The notes under the pieces were generated by a model. That model did no database searches, was not told where the DNA came from, and saw only the letters and a list, made by a program, of their open reading frames with translations. The position numbers and the translations under genes are program-made. Positions 7,572 through 14,172 of a stretch of 17,756 nucleotides of DNA are shown piece by piece (the first letter of the stretch is position 1; every line of letters begins with the position of its first letter). Source of the stretch: an uncultured Oscillospiraceae bacterium (GTDB taxonomy: Bacteria > Bacillota > Clostridia > Oscillospirales > Oscillospiraceae); contig CAKTQE010000050.1 in assembly GCA_934593275.1 (NCBI GenBank), positions 1-17,756 of the forward strand. The letters run 5' to 3'.

Positions 7572-8439
7572 ATCCCTGACCCTGAGCCGGAAACGGCCTA
7601 CAGATACCATTCTTTACGGACTCATTTATTTCTGTGCCTTTTTGTCCGTGGCCCTACTGGCACTGATCCTCCTGTATGTGTTGATCCGGGGGGTGGGCAG
7701 CGTCAACTGGGCATTCCTCACCACCGTGACCTCTAAACTCAAAGGCACCGTGGGCATTGCGGGGAACCTATTAAACACATTGATGATCGTGGTGCTGACC
7801 ATGCTGGCGGCCCTGCCCATCGGTGTGGGGGCGGCGGTATACCTGAACGAATACGCCAAGCCCGGAAAGCTGGTAAGCCTGATTGAATTCGCCACGGAGA
7901 CCCTTTCCGGCATCCCCTCCATCCTCTTTGGCCTGTTCGGCAGCATGTTCTTTGGGGAGACTCTGGGCCTGGGCTACTCTCTGCTGACCGGTGCCTTGAC
8001 CTTGATGCTCATGGTGCTGCCCCTCATTACCCGAAACACCCAGGAAGCCCTGAAAACCGTGCCGGACAGCTACCGCTTCGGTGCCGTAGGCCTGGGGGCA
8101 GGGAAGTGGTACACCATCCGCACCATCCTGCTGCCCTCTGCCATGCCCGGCATTCTGACCGGAGCGATTCTGGCCATTGGCCGCATTGTCGGCGAGTCTG
8201 CCGCCCTGCTCTTTACCGCCGGTGCCGCCAAGACCCTGCCCAAGACCCTGGCGAAATTCTTCTCCAAAATCTTCCAGTCCGGCGGCACCCTGACCATCCA
8301 GCTCTACCTCAGTGCCACCAGCGAGGGAGACTTCTCCACCGCTTTCGGCATCGCCGTGGTACTGCTCATCCTGGTCCTCTTCATCAACATGGGAGCAAAG
8401 GGACTGGCGAAGCGGCTGGATGTACAGAACCGAAAGTGA
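7564..8439 (+). CDS. pstA: Phosphate ABC transporter permease PstA
   Basis: The 291-residue second permease subunit of the phosphate importer. About six membrane helices are visible. The EAA loop GAVGLGAGKWYTIRTILLPS lies at about 170-189, followed by GILTGAILAIGRIVGESAAL, typical of PstA. The start at 7564 overlaps pstC by 8 nt and is served by GGAGG (7551-7555) inside pstC, so the two permeases are made in step. Unlike most pst operons, the ATPase gene does not follow directly; a 201-nt gap with a palindromic repeat intervenes. Confidence 0.96.
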   Translation: MGESLTLSRKRPTDTILYGLIYFCAFLSVALLALILLYVLIRGVGSVNWAFLTTVTSKLKGTVGIAGNLLNTLMIVVLTMLAALPIGVGAAVYLNEYAKPGKLVSLIEFATETLSGIPSILFGLFGSMFFGETLGLGYSLLTGALTLMLMVLPLITRNTQEALKTVPDSYRFGAVGLGAGKWYTIRTILLPSAMPGILTGAILAIGRIVGESAALLFTAGAAKTLPKTLAKFFSKIFQSGGTLTIQLYLSATSEGDFSTAFGIAVVLLILVLFINMGAKGLAKRLDVQNRK

Positions 8440-8468
8440 TCCCTTTCACCCAAAGGCGGGGGATAACG

Positions 8469-8584
8469 AGTTGACAGTGTACAGTTGACAGTGAATGTGT
8501 TTCCTTCGGAAACGATTAAAAATTATTTAAAATTGTCCCGCAGGGACTCCATAACTGTCAACTGTCAATTGTCAACTGTCAACT
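8469..8584. repeat. 116-bp MITE-like palindromic repeat with TTGACAGT arms
   Basis: The outer 10 bp AGTTGACAGT (8469-8478) is perfectly inverted at 8575-8584. An inner ACAGTTGACAGT (8481-8492) is inverted at 8554-8565. The right arm carries one extra partial unit of the same tandem motif. Inside are two small perfect hairpins, GTTTCC-TTC-GGAAAC (8499-8513) and GTCCC-GCA-GGGAC (8535-8547), around an AT-rich centre. It has no coding capacity. Its structure suggests a non-autonomous mobile or REP-like element inserted between pstA and pstB; no clear target duplication is visible. Confidence 0.8.
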
Positions 8585-8640
8585 TTCCCCCGTTCTTTTG
8601 ACCACTTTTACAATCAAATTGACCTGACAGGAGTGTATTT

Positions 8641-9396
8641 ATGGAACCAAAAATCCAAGTGCGGGATTTGTCGCTGTTTTATGGGCAGAATCAGGCACTG
8701 AAAGGAATCAATATGGACATTGCACCCAATACGGTGACGGCTTTTATTGGGCCGTCCGGGTGCGGGAAGTCTACGTTTTTAAAGACGCTGAACCGGATGA
8801 ATGATCTGGTGGATGGGGTGAAAATCAGGGGCTTGGTGGAGCTGGATGGGGAGAATATTTATAGCCCCAATGTGGATACCACCGTGCTGCGCCGCCGGGT
8901 GGGTATGGTGTTTCAGCAGCCCAACCCATTCCCCATGAGCATTTACGACAACGTGGCCTACGGCCCCCGGGTCCATGGTATCCGGAGCAAGGGACGGCTT
9001 GACGACATCGTAGAAGAAAGCCTCCGGGGGGCGGCGATTTTTGACGAGGTAAAGGACCGGCTGAAAAAGTCCGCCCTGGGCCTGTCCGGCGGGCAGCAGC
9101 AGCGGCTGTGCATCGCCAGAGCCTTGGCGGTGGAGCCGGAAGTGCTGCTGATGGACGAGCCTACCTCTGCCCTGGACCCCATTTCCACGGCAAAAATCGA
9201 AGATCTGATGGAAACGCTGAAAAAGAAATACACCGTGGTGGTGGTGACCCACAACATGCAGCAGGCCACCCGGGTGTCGGATTTCACCGCCTTTTTCCTG
9301 CTGGGAGAGCTGATCGAGTTTGGACAGACCCGTGAGGTTTTCTCCTACCCCAAGGAGAAAAAGACGGAGGACTACATTACGGGGAGGTTTGGCTGA
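8641..9396 (+). CDS. pstB: Phosphate ABC transporter ATP-binding protein PstB
   Basis: A 251-residue ABC ATPase that powers phosphate import through PstCA. It has Walker [10 protein letters not shown] (37-45), the Q-loop segment [21 protein letters not shown] split over about 97-117 (the NPFPMS stretch is characteristic of PstB), signature [16 protein letters not shown] (about 148-163), Walker [14 protein letters not shown] and the switch histidine in [15 protein letters not shown] 8641 has ACAGGAG (8627-8633) at 7 nt. The first part of the gene uses fewer of the preferred codons than its neighbours. It is separated from pstA by the palindromic repeat but shares direction and function, and its stop overlaps the phoU start by one base. 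Confidence 0.97.
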   Translation: MEPKIQVRDLSLFYGQNQALKGINMDIAPNTVTAFIGPSGCGKSTFLKTLNRMNDLVDGVKIRGLVELDGENIYSPNVDTTVLRRRVGMVFQQPNPFPMSIYDNVAYGPRVHGIRSKGRLDDIVEESLRGAAIFDEVKDRLKKSALGLSGGQQQRLCIARALAVEPEVLLMDEPTSALDPISTAKIEDLMETLKKKYTVVVVTHNMQQATRVSDFTAFFLLGELIEFGQTREVFSYPKEKKTEDYITGRFG

Positions 9397-10046
9397 TGCG
9401 AATTCGCTTTGATGCCCAGCTCAAGCAGCTGGGGGAGAAAATGACCCATATGGGCAGCCTGATCGAGTCTGCCATTCAGGATGCCACCCAGGCATTTCTG
9501 AACCAGGATGTGGAAACCGCCAAGCGCATTATGGCCGAGGACGAGTACATCGACCAGGCCCAGAAGAAAATTGAAAACATCTGCTTCCAGCTGCTCATTC
9601 AGCAGCAGCCTGTGGCCCGGGACCTGCGGACCATTACAGCGGCCATGAAAATGGTGACGGATATGGAGCGCATCGGAGACCACGCCGCGGATATTTCCGA
9701 ACTGACCATTGCCATGGCAGGAACCCCCTACCGGCTCCGGGGGGACAACATCAAGCGCATGGCAGCCGAGACCATTGTCATGCTCTTGGATGCGGTGGAC
9801 TCCTATGTAAACAAGGACATGGAAAAGGCCCGGAAGGTCATTGCCCACGATGACGTGGTAGACGGCCTGTTTGTCAAGGTCAAGGCAGACCTGATTTCCG
9901 TCATCCGGGAAAACCCGGAGTACGGCGAGTACGCGGCGGACCTGTTGCTTGTCAACAAATATTTAGAACGCATCGGAGACCACGCCACCAACATTGCCGA
10001 GTGGGTGATCTTTGCCCTGGATAATAAGGGAGAGAGCAACCCCTGA
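9396..10046 (+). CDS. phoU: Phosphate transport regulator PhoU
   Basis: A 216-residue cytoplasmic all-helical protein that links the Pst transporter to phosphate signalling and restrains uptake when phosphate is plentiful. It is made of two similar three-helix repeats. The metal-binding signature ERIGDHA occurs at 91-97 and again at 191-197, exactly 100 residues apart. The ATG at 9396 shares its first base with the pstB stop, and GGGGAGG (9381-9387) serves as ribosome site, so translation is coupled to pstB. It is the last gene of the operon, followed by a strong terminator. No PhoR/PhoP pair is adjacent, so the signalling partner must be elsewhere. Confidence 0.97.
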   Translation: MRIRFDAQLKQLGEKMTHMGSLIESAIQDATQAFLNQDVETAKRIMAEDEYIDQAQKKIENICFQLLIQQQPVARDLRTITAAMKMVTDMERIGDHAADISELTIAMAGTPYRLRGDNIKRMAAETIVMLLDAVDSYVNKDMEKARKVIAHDDVVDGLFVKVKADLISVIRENPEYGEYAADLLLVNKYLERIGDHATNIAEWVIFALDNKGESNP

Positions 10047-10068
10047 TTCAATCGCATTCTACAACACA

Positions 10069-10104
10069 CAAAGGTATTTCAAACTGAAATGCCTTTGTTT
10101 TTTT
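10069..10104 (+). terminator. Rho-independent terminator after phoU
   Basis: A 12-bp stem, CAAAGGTATTTC (10069-10080) with GAAATGCCTTTG (10086-10097), has one G-U pair, loop AAACT and seven T residues following. It ends the pst-phoU transcript. Confidence 0.9.
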
Positions 10105-10145
10105 GCCTTTTTTCGAAAAATTAAGGAATTTTTATAGGTTATTCC

Positions 10146-10174
10146 TTTACATTACCGGGAAAATCTGATACAAT
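10146..10174 (+). promoter_or_regulatory. Sigma-70 promoter of the phospholipid operon
   Basis: TTTACA (10146-10151) and TACAAT (10169-10174) are 17 bp apart, near consensus. Transcription would begin near 10181. The first ATG of the long frame (10173) lies inside this -10, which rules it out as the translation start. A 7-bp inverted repeat, AAGGAAT (10123-10129) and ATTCCTT (10141-10147), overlaps the -35 and could be an operator. Confidence 0.72.
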
Positions 10175-10265
10175 GAACCAATCTTTGAGTCTATGTTGCC
10201 CCAGCCGGGTCAGGGGCCGTTTTCCCCGGCTGTACAGGTGGTTTTCCGGCCCCGGAGGTCTTTTT

Positions 10266-11300
10266 GTGAAAAATATGTCCAAGAAAGTGGGAAATATCCT
10301 GTTCCTGCTGCTGGTGTTCGGGCTGACGGTCTGGGCGGTGTTCCGGGAACAGGATCTGGGGGCCATCCGGCAGGGGTTGGGGCAGGCGAACCCTCTGTGG
10401 CTGATCCCTGCGGTGGGCTGCGTCATCGCCTTTATACTGGGGGAGTCCCTGGCCATCTTCTTTTTGACCCACCATATGAACTACGGTGTCCGGCTCCGGC
10501 GGTGTTGCCTGTATTCCTTTATCGGCTTTTTCTACTGCGCCATCACCCCCTCGGCTTCCGGGGGCCAGCCCATGCAGGTGGTGGCCATGCGCGCTGACGG
10601 CATTCCCGTGGCGGTGTCCACGGTGGTACTGGCAGTGGTCACCATTCTCTACAAGCTGGTGCTGGTGCTGCTGGGGGCGGCGGTGTGCATTCTGAAACCC
10701 AGAAGTCTCATGGGCTATCTGGACCCGGCCATGCCCCTCATCCATCTGGGCATGGGTCTCAACGTGGTGTTCATTGGCGCGCTGCTGCTGGTGGTGTTCC
10801 ATCCGGGGCTGGCCCAGGCCATGGTGGGCGGCATTCTCTCGTTCCTCTCCCGGTTCCGGCTCTTCCGGAACAGCGAGCATTCCGGCAAGCGTCTGGAGCG
10901 GATTTTAGACCAGTATCAGGGGACGGCGGTATTTTTCCGGCAGCACCGGCATTTGATTTTCCGGGTGTTTCTCATTACGGTATTCCAGCGGATGTCGTTG
11001 TTCCTGGTGACCTGGTTTACATACAAAAGCTTTGGACTCTATGGCCACAGTCTGGGGCAGATCGTGTTCTTGCAGGCCATGATCTCCGTGGCGGCGGATA
11101 TGCTGCCCCTGCCGGGAGGAATGGGCATCAGCGAGGCCATGTTCCTGGATATATTCGGTGGTATTTTTGGCAGCACCCTGCTGCTTCCGGCCATGGTCAT
11201 CAGCCGGGGCATCAGCTACTACACCCAGCTGGTGCTGTGTGGTGTCGTGACCGCTGCCGCGGCAATGGCCCAAGGGCTGAAAAAGAGAAAGGTGAACTGA
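10266..11300 (+). CDS. YbhN/UPF0104-type membrane protein (lysylphosphatidylglycerol synthase TM-domain family), putative lipid flippase
   Basis: A 344-residue integral membrane protein of the family related to the transmembrane flippase part of MprF. About eight hydrophobic segments are visible. Family marks are the TPSASGGQPMQ segment after the third or fourth helix and the C-terminal LPLPGGMGISEAMFLDIFGG motif. I place the start at GTG 10266, which has GGAGG (10254-10258) at 7 nt. The upstream ATG at 10173 lies within the promoter, and ATG 10275 is too far from the ribosome site. The leader (about 10181-10265) can form a stem, CAGCCGGG (10202-10209) with CCCGGCTG (10225-10232). It is followed after 3 nt by pssA and then psd, so a role in moving or using phosphatidylserine or phosphatidylethanolamine is inferred. 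There is no lysyl-transferase domain. Confidence 0.82.
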   Translation: MKNMSKKVGNILFLLLVFGLTVWAVFREQDLGAIRQGLGQANPLWLIPAVGCVIAFILGESLAIFFLTHHMNYGVRLRRCCLYSFIGFFYCAITPSASGGQPMQVVAMRADGIPVAVSTVVLAVVTILYKLVLVLLGAAVCILKPRSLMGYLDPAMPLIHLGMGLNVVFIGALLLVVFHPGLAQAMVGGILSFLSRFRLFRNSEHSGKRLERILDQYQGTAVFFRQHRHLIFRVFLITVFQRMSLFLVTWFTYKSFGLYGHSLGQIVFLQAMISVAADMLPLPGGMGISEAMFLDIFGGIFGSTLLLPAMVISRGISYYTQLVLCGVVTAAAAMAQGLKKRKVN

Positions 11301-11303
11301 AAA

Positions 11304-12020
11304 ATGCGTTTTATTGGGGTTTATGACTATACGGTAATACTGACCAACCTGGGCCTGATCAGTGCGGTGCTGGGTATTACCCAGGCCATCCATGGGGATT
11401 ACAAGCTGGCGGTGCTGTGCCTGTGCCTGTCCGGGGTCTGCGATGCTTTTGACGGCCGGGTGGCCCGGAGCAAGAAGAACCGGACGGAGACGGAAAAGAG
11501 CTACGGCATCCAGCTGGACAGCCTCTGTGACGTGGTATGCTTCGGCGTATTCCCGGCCCTGCTGTGCTATCTTATGGGGATGCGAGGCTGGCTGGGGCTT
11601 GCCATTGAGTTTTTCTACTGCTGCTGCGCCGTGACAAGGCTTGCCTACTTTAACGTGCTGGAATCCCAGCGGCAGCAGACGGAGGAGGGCTGCAACAAGA
11701 CCTACCACGGGCTGCCGGTGACCTCCATTTCCTTTTTGCTGCCTGTGGCCTTTTTGAGCCAGTTTTTCATTTCTGAACTGGCCTTTTTAAGACTGCTGCA
11801 CATCCTGCTTCTGGTGGTGGGCTTCCTGTTCATTCTGGATTTCCCCATGCCCAAGCCGGGTCTTAAGCAGATTCTGGTGCTGATCGCCATTATGCTTTCT
11901 GCTGCCGGGGTGGTGCTGGGCTACGCCCGGTATCGGGTCCCCGGCCCCCATTACCGCAGCAATCCCGTGGTGGAGGAGTGGAAGGATGAATTGCAAGAAG
12001 ACGTCCCGGCCCAGCCCTGA
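11304..12020 (+). CDS. pssA: CDP-diacylglycerol-serine O-phosphatidyltransferase
   Basis: A 238-residue integral membrane enzyme of the CDP-alcohol phosphatidyltransferase family. It would make phosphatidylserine from CDP-diacylglycerol and serine, feeding the decarboxylase encoded next. The catalytic motif is present with D47, D50, G51, A54, R55, G68, D72 and D76. The stretch between R55 and G68 is 12 residues instead of the common 8-9. About six membrane helices are visible. ATG 11304 follows the upstream stop by 3 nt, with AAAGGTGA (11288-11295) as ribosome site. The alcohol substrate is assigned from the adjacent psd gene; by motif alone it could be another CDP-alcohol transferase. Confidence 0.88.
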   Translation: MRFIGVYDYTVILTNLGLISAVLGITQAIHGDYKLAVLCLCLSGVCDAFDGRVARSKKNRTETEKSYGIQLDSLCDVVCFGVFPALLCYLMGMRGWLGLAIEFFYCCCAVTRLAYFNVLESQRQQTEEGCNKTYHGLPVTSISFLLPVAFLSQFFISELAFLRLLHILLLVVGFLFILDFPMPKPGLKQILVLIAIMLSAAGVVLGYARYRVPGPHYRSNPVVEEWKDELQEDVPAQP

Positions 12021-12846
12021 AAACACCCAGGAGCGGGTGCTTTCCGCCCTGTATGACCACGCCGCCGGACGGGCGGTGCTGAAAGTCCTCACCGCTCCTT
12101 GGGTCTCCCGGGCGGGGGGCGCGGTATTAAGCACCAGGGCCTCCCGGGTGTTTATAAAGCCCTTTGTCCGCCGGGCGGGCATCCCCTTGGAGGACTTTCT
12201 GGGTGCGCCCTACCAAAGCTACAATGATTTCTTCTGCCGGAAAATCAAGCCCGAACTGCGGCCTGTTTCCATGGACCCGGAAGAATTTATCAGCCCCTGC
12301 GACAGCCGCCTGACGGCCCTGGCCATTACCCCGGAACAGCGGTTTTTCCTGAAAGGAAGCTCCTATACCCTGGAATCGCTGCTGCGTGACCCGGATTTGG
12401 GGCAGCAGTTCTCCGGGGGCTGGTGCCTGATTTTTAGATTATGCGTGGATGACTACCACCGGTACTGCTATGTGGCCGATGGAGAAAAGGGCGAAAATGT
12501 GGTCCTTCCCGGCGTGCTGCATACGGTGAACCCCATTGCCTGTGACCATTACCCCATTTACAAGGAAAACGCCCGGGCGTATTCTGTTCTGCAAACAAAG
12601 GATTGGGGTTCCATCCTTATGATGGAGGTGGGCGCGCTGATGGTGGGAAAAATCGTCAACCACCACGGGGCGGCCCAGGTGTTCCGGGGCCAGGAAAAGG
12701 GCTATTTCCAATTCGGCGGCTCCACGGTGGTGCTGCTGGTGGGAAAAGACCGGCTGGCACTGGATGAAAAAATCCTGGAAAACTCCAAAAAGGGCCTGGA
12801 AACCCGGGTGCTGTATGGGCAGTCCATCGGGAAGAAAATCAAATAA
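11986..12846 (+). CDS. psd: Phosphatidylserine decarboxylase proenzyme
   Basis: A 286-residue pyruvoyl-dependent enzyme converting phosphatidylserine to phosphatidylethanolamine at the membrane. The self-cleavage site is GGST (Gly244-Thr247). Cleavage before Ser246 would give a beta chain of 245 residues and a 41-residue alpha chain with an N-terminal pyruvoyl group. GGST in place of LGST occurs in the PSD-II type. The conserved VDDYHRYCY block (about 152-160) and the VGKIVNHH region support the family. ATG 11986 has GGAGGAG (11972-11978) at 7 nt and overlaps pssA by 35 nt in another frame, so translation is probably coupled. Only 2 nt separate it from the end of the convergent carboxypeptidase gene. 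Confidence 0.94.
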   Translation: MNCKKTSRPSPENTQERVLSALYDHAAGRAVLKVLTAPWVSRAGGAVLSTRASRVFIKPFVRRAGIPLEDFLGAPYQSYNDFFCRKIKPELRPVSMDPEEFISPCDSRLTALAITPEQRFFLKGSSYTLESLLRDPDLGQQFSGGWCLIFRLCVDDYHRYCYVADGEKGENVVLPGVLHTVNPIACDHYPIYKENARAYSVLQTKDWGSILMMEVGALMVGKIVNHHGAAQVFRGQEKGYFQFGGSTVVLLVGKDRLALDEKILENSKKGLETRVLYGQSIGKKIK

Positions 12847-12848
12847 CG

Positions 12849-13997
12849 CTACCCTTTCGCCATGGAAGCCTTCCGCAGGACCAGCACCAGCTGGTCCAGG
12901 AAGGTTTTTCGTTTTACCTCCCGGACGGCAACCAGCGGCACTTCCAGCAGGGTTTCTCCCCCGGAGCGGAGGGTCAGGGTTCCTAAAACCGTCCCTTTTT
13001 CCACAGGGGCTGTGCAGAACTCTTCCAGCTGGATTTCAGTGGTCAGCCCCGCTTTTTGGGCCTTGGGAATCAGAACAGAGGATTCCTCCTGCAATGCTGC
13101 CTCCACCTGGGCTTCTTTTCCCAACCGCACCGGCACCTGGGGCGGCTCTTCCAGGGTGGGGGATACCAGGGCGAAGCCCGCAAAGCCATAGTCCAGCAGC
13201 GTCTTACAGGCAGCGTTCCGGATCTTACTGCTCTCGGCACCCATGGTTACGGCAATGAGTTCCAAATCCTCCCGCTTCGCGCTGGCCGACAGACAGTACC
13301 CCGCCCCGGATGTAAAGCCGGTTTTCAGCCCCGTGGCCCCAGGGTAAAACCGGATGAGTTTATTGGTATTGGACAGGCCAAAGGCCCCGTTCCGGATGGT
13401 GTCCATCCAGATGGTGGTGAATTTCCGGATGTCCGGGTGCTTTCCCAGCAGCTCCCGGGACATGAGGGCCACGTCATAGGCACTGGTTTTGTGGTTTTTG
13501 GCTTCCGGGCTGTCATCCAGACCGGTGCAGTTGACAAAATGGGTGTTCTCCATGGAAAGCTCTTTGGCTTTTTGGTTCATCCGCTCCACAAAGGCCTCCT
13601 CGCTGCCGGATAAGTGTTCCGCCATGGCACAGGCGCAGTCGTTGGCCGAGGACACGGCAATGGACTTGAGCATTTCTTCCACGCGCATTTGCTCCCCCAC
13701 CTTGAGGTACACCTGACTGCCCCCTTTTCTGGCGGCGGCTTCGGAGGTGGTCACAATGTCTCCGTAGCCCAAGGTGCCGGAGTCAATTGCCTCCATAATG
13801 AGCAGCATGGTCATGACCTTGGTCACACTGGCAGGGGCCAGGGCCTCATGGGCGTTCTTTTCGTACAGCACCGTTCCCGTGGCCACATCCATCAGCACCG
13901 CGCTTTTGACCGGCACATCCAGCCCCTCCCCGGAAACGCCTGAAATAAGTGCCGGAAGAACCAAAACCAGCATCAGCAACACCGCGATTCGTTTCAT
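12849..13997 (-). CDS. Secreted serine-type D-Ala-D-Ala carboxypeptidase (peptidase S11, DacF/PBP5-like)
   Basis: The 382-residue enzyme trims the terminal D-alanine of peptidoglycan stem peptides outside the membrane. A signal peptide covers residues 1 to about 23 (KR, then a long hydrophobic core, with SGVSG near the cleavage). Penicillin-binding motifs are complete: SVTK (57-60, nucleophile Ser57), SAN (117-119) and KTG (225-227). The C-terminal part (about 280-365) fits the PBP5 C-terminal beta domain and ends in an amphipathic segment (about 362-378) that may hold it at the membrane. The start is ATG 13997-13995 with GGGAGGGG (14013-14006) at 8 nt; a longer frame to 14039 lacks such a site. 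It is the only minus-strand gene here, convergent with psd and divergent from the hydrogenase. No strong promoter was recognised. Confidence 0.95.
   Translation of the reverse strand: MKRIAVLLMLVLVLPALISGVSGEGLDVPVKSAVLMDVATGTVLYEKNAHEALAPASVTKVMTMLLIMEAIDSGTLGYGDIVTTSEAAARKGGSQVYLKVGEQMRVEEMLKSIAVSSANDCACAMAEHLSGSEEAFVERMNQKAKELSMENTHFVNCTGLDDSPEAKNHKTSAYDVALMSRELLGKHPDIRKFTTIWMDTIRNGAFGLSNTNKLIRFYPGATGLKTGFTSGAGYCLSASAKREDLELIAVTMGAESSKIRNAACKTLLDYGFAGFALVSPTLEEPPQVPVRLGKEAQVEAALQEESSVLIPKAQKAGLTTEIQLEEFCTAPVEKGTVLGTLTLRSGGETLLEVPLVAVREVKRKTFLDQLVLVLRKASMAKG
12869..12909 (+). terminator. Terminator for the phospholipid operon inside the convergent dac gene
   Basis: On the + strand, CCTTCC (12869-12874) pairs with GGAAGG (12899-12904) and GGACCAG (12878-12884) with CTGGTCC (12891-12897), with a small internal loop and a 6-nt apical loop. 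TTTTT and then CGTTTT follow. It lies 23 nt past the psd stop within the last codons of the carboxypeptidase gene. Confidence 0.75.
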
Positions 13998-14086
13998 AGA
14001 GCCATCCCCTCCCGCATTCCTGGGAAAGCATATGCACACGTAAGAATTTCTAATACATCTATCAATTTTTTGTATGGGAAACGGCC

Positions 14087-14115
14087 TTGAAGTATGATGT
14101 CAATTTTGTTATAAT
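14087..14115 (+). promoter_or_regulatory. Sigma-70 promoter of the [FeFe] hydrogenase gene
   Basis: TTGAAG (14087-14092) and a perfect TATAAT (14110-14115) are separated by 17 bp. Transcription would start near 14122, leaving a leader of about 50 nt that contains a small CCGGT-GGT-ACCGG hairpin before the ribosome site GGAGGAAG (14158-14165). Confidence 0.85.
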
Positions 14116-14127
14116 AACTTCAAAATT
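14102..14127. promoter_or_regulatory. Inverted repeat over the hydrogenase -10, candidate operator
   Basis: AATTTTG (14102-14108) and CAAAATT (14121-14127) form a perfect 7-bp inverted repeat spaced by 12 bp. Within it GTTAT-A-ATAAC (14108-14118) is a second small palindrome. The site covers the -10 and start point, where a repressor would block transcription. It resembles but does not match the Rex consensus TTGTTAA-N4-TTAACAA. Confidence 0.4.
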
Positions 14128-14172
14128 ACCGGTGGTACCGGAAAAACTACCGATTTTGGAGGAAGAAAATTT

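Noticed and set aside
8499..8513. Terminator inside the palindromic repeat after pstA
   Set aside because: The 6-bp hairpin is not followed by a T run; it fits better as part of the repeat element.
10173..10265. Longer N-terminus for the flippase-like protein starting at ATG 10173
   Set aside because: That ATG is inside the -10 box of the promoter and would not be transcribed; GTG 10266 has a well-placed GGAGG.
10266..11300. Full MprF lysylphosphatidylglycerol synthase
   Set aside because: The protein ends after the membrane domain; there is no C-terminal aminoacyl-transferase domain.
14108..14125. Rex-type operator at the hydrogenase promoter
   Set aside because: Only the first half TTGTTA fits; the second half (TTCAA) does not match TTAACAA. 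Kept only as an unassigned inverted repeat.
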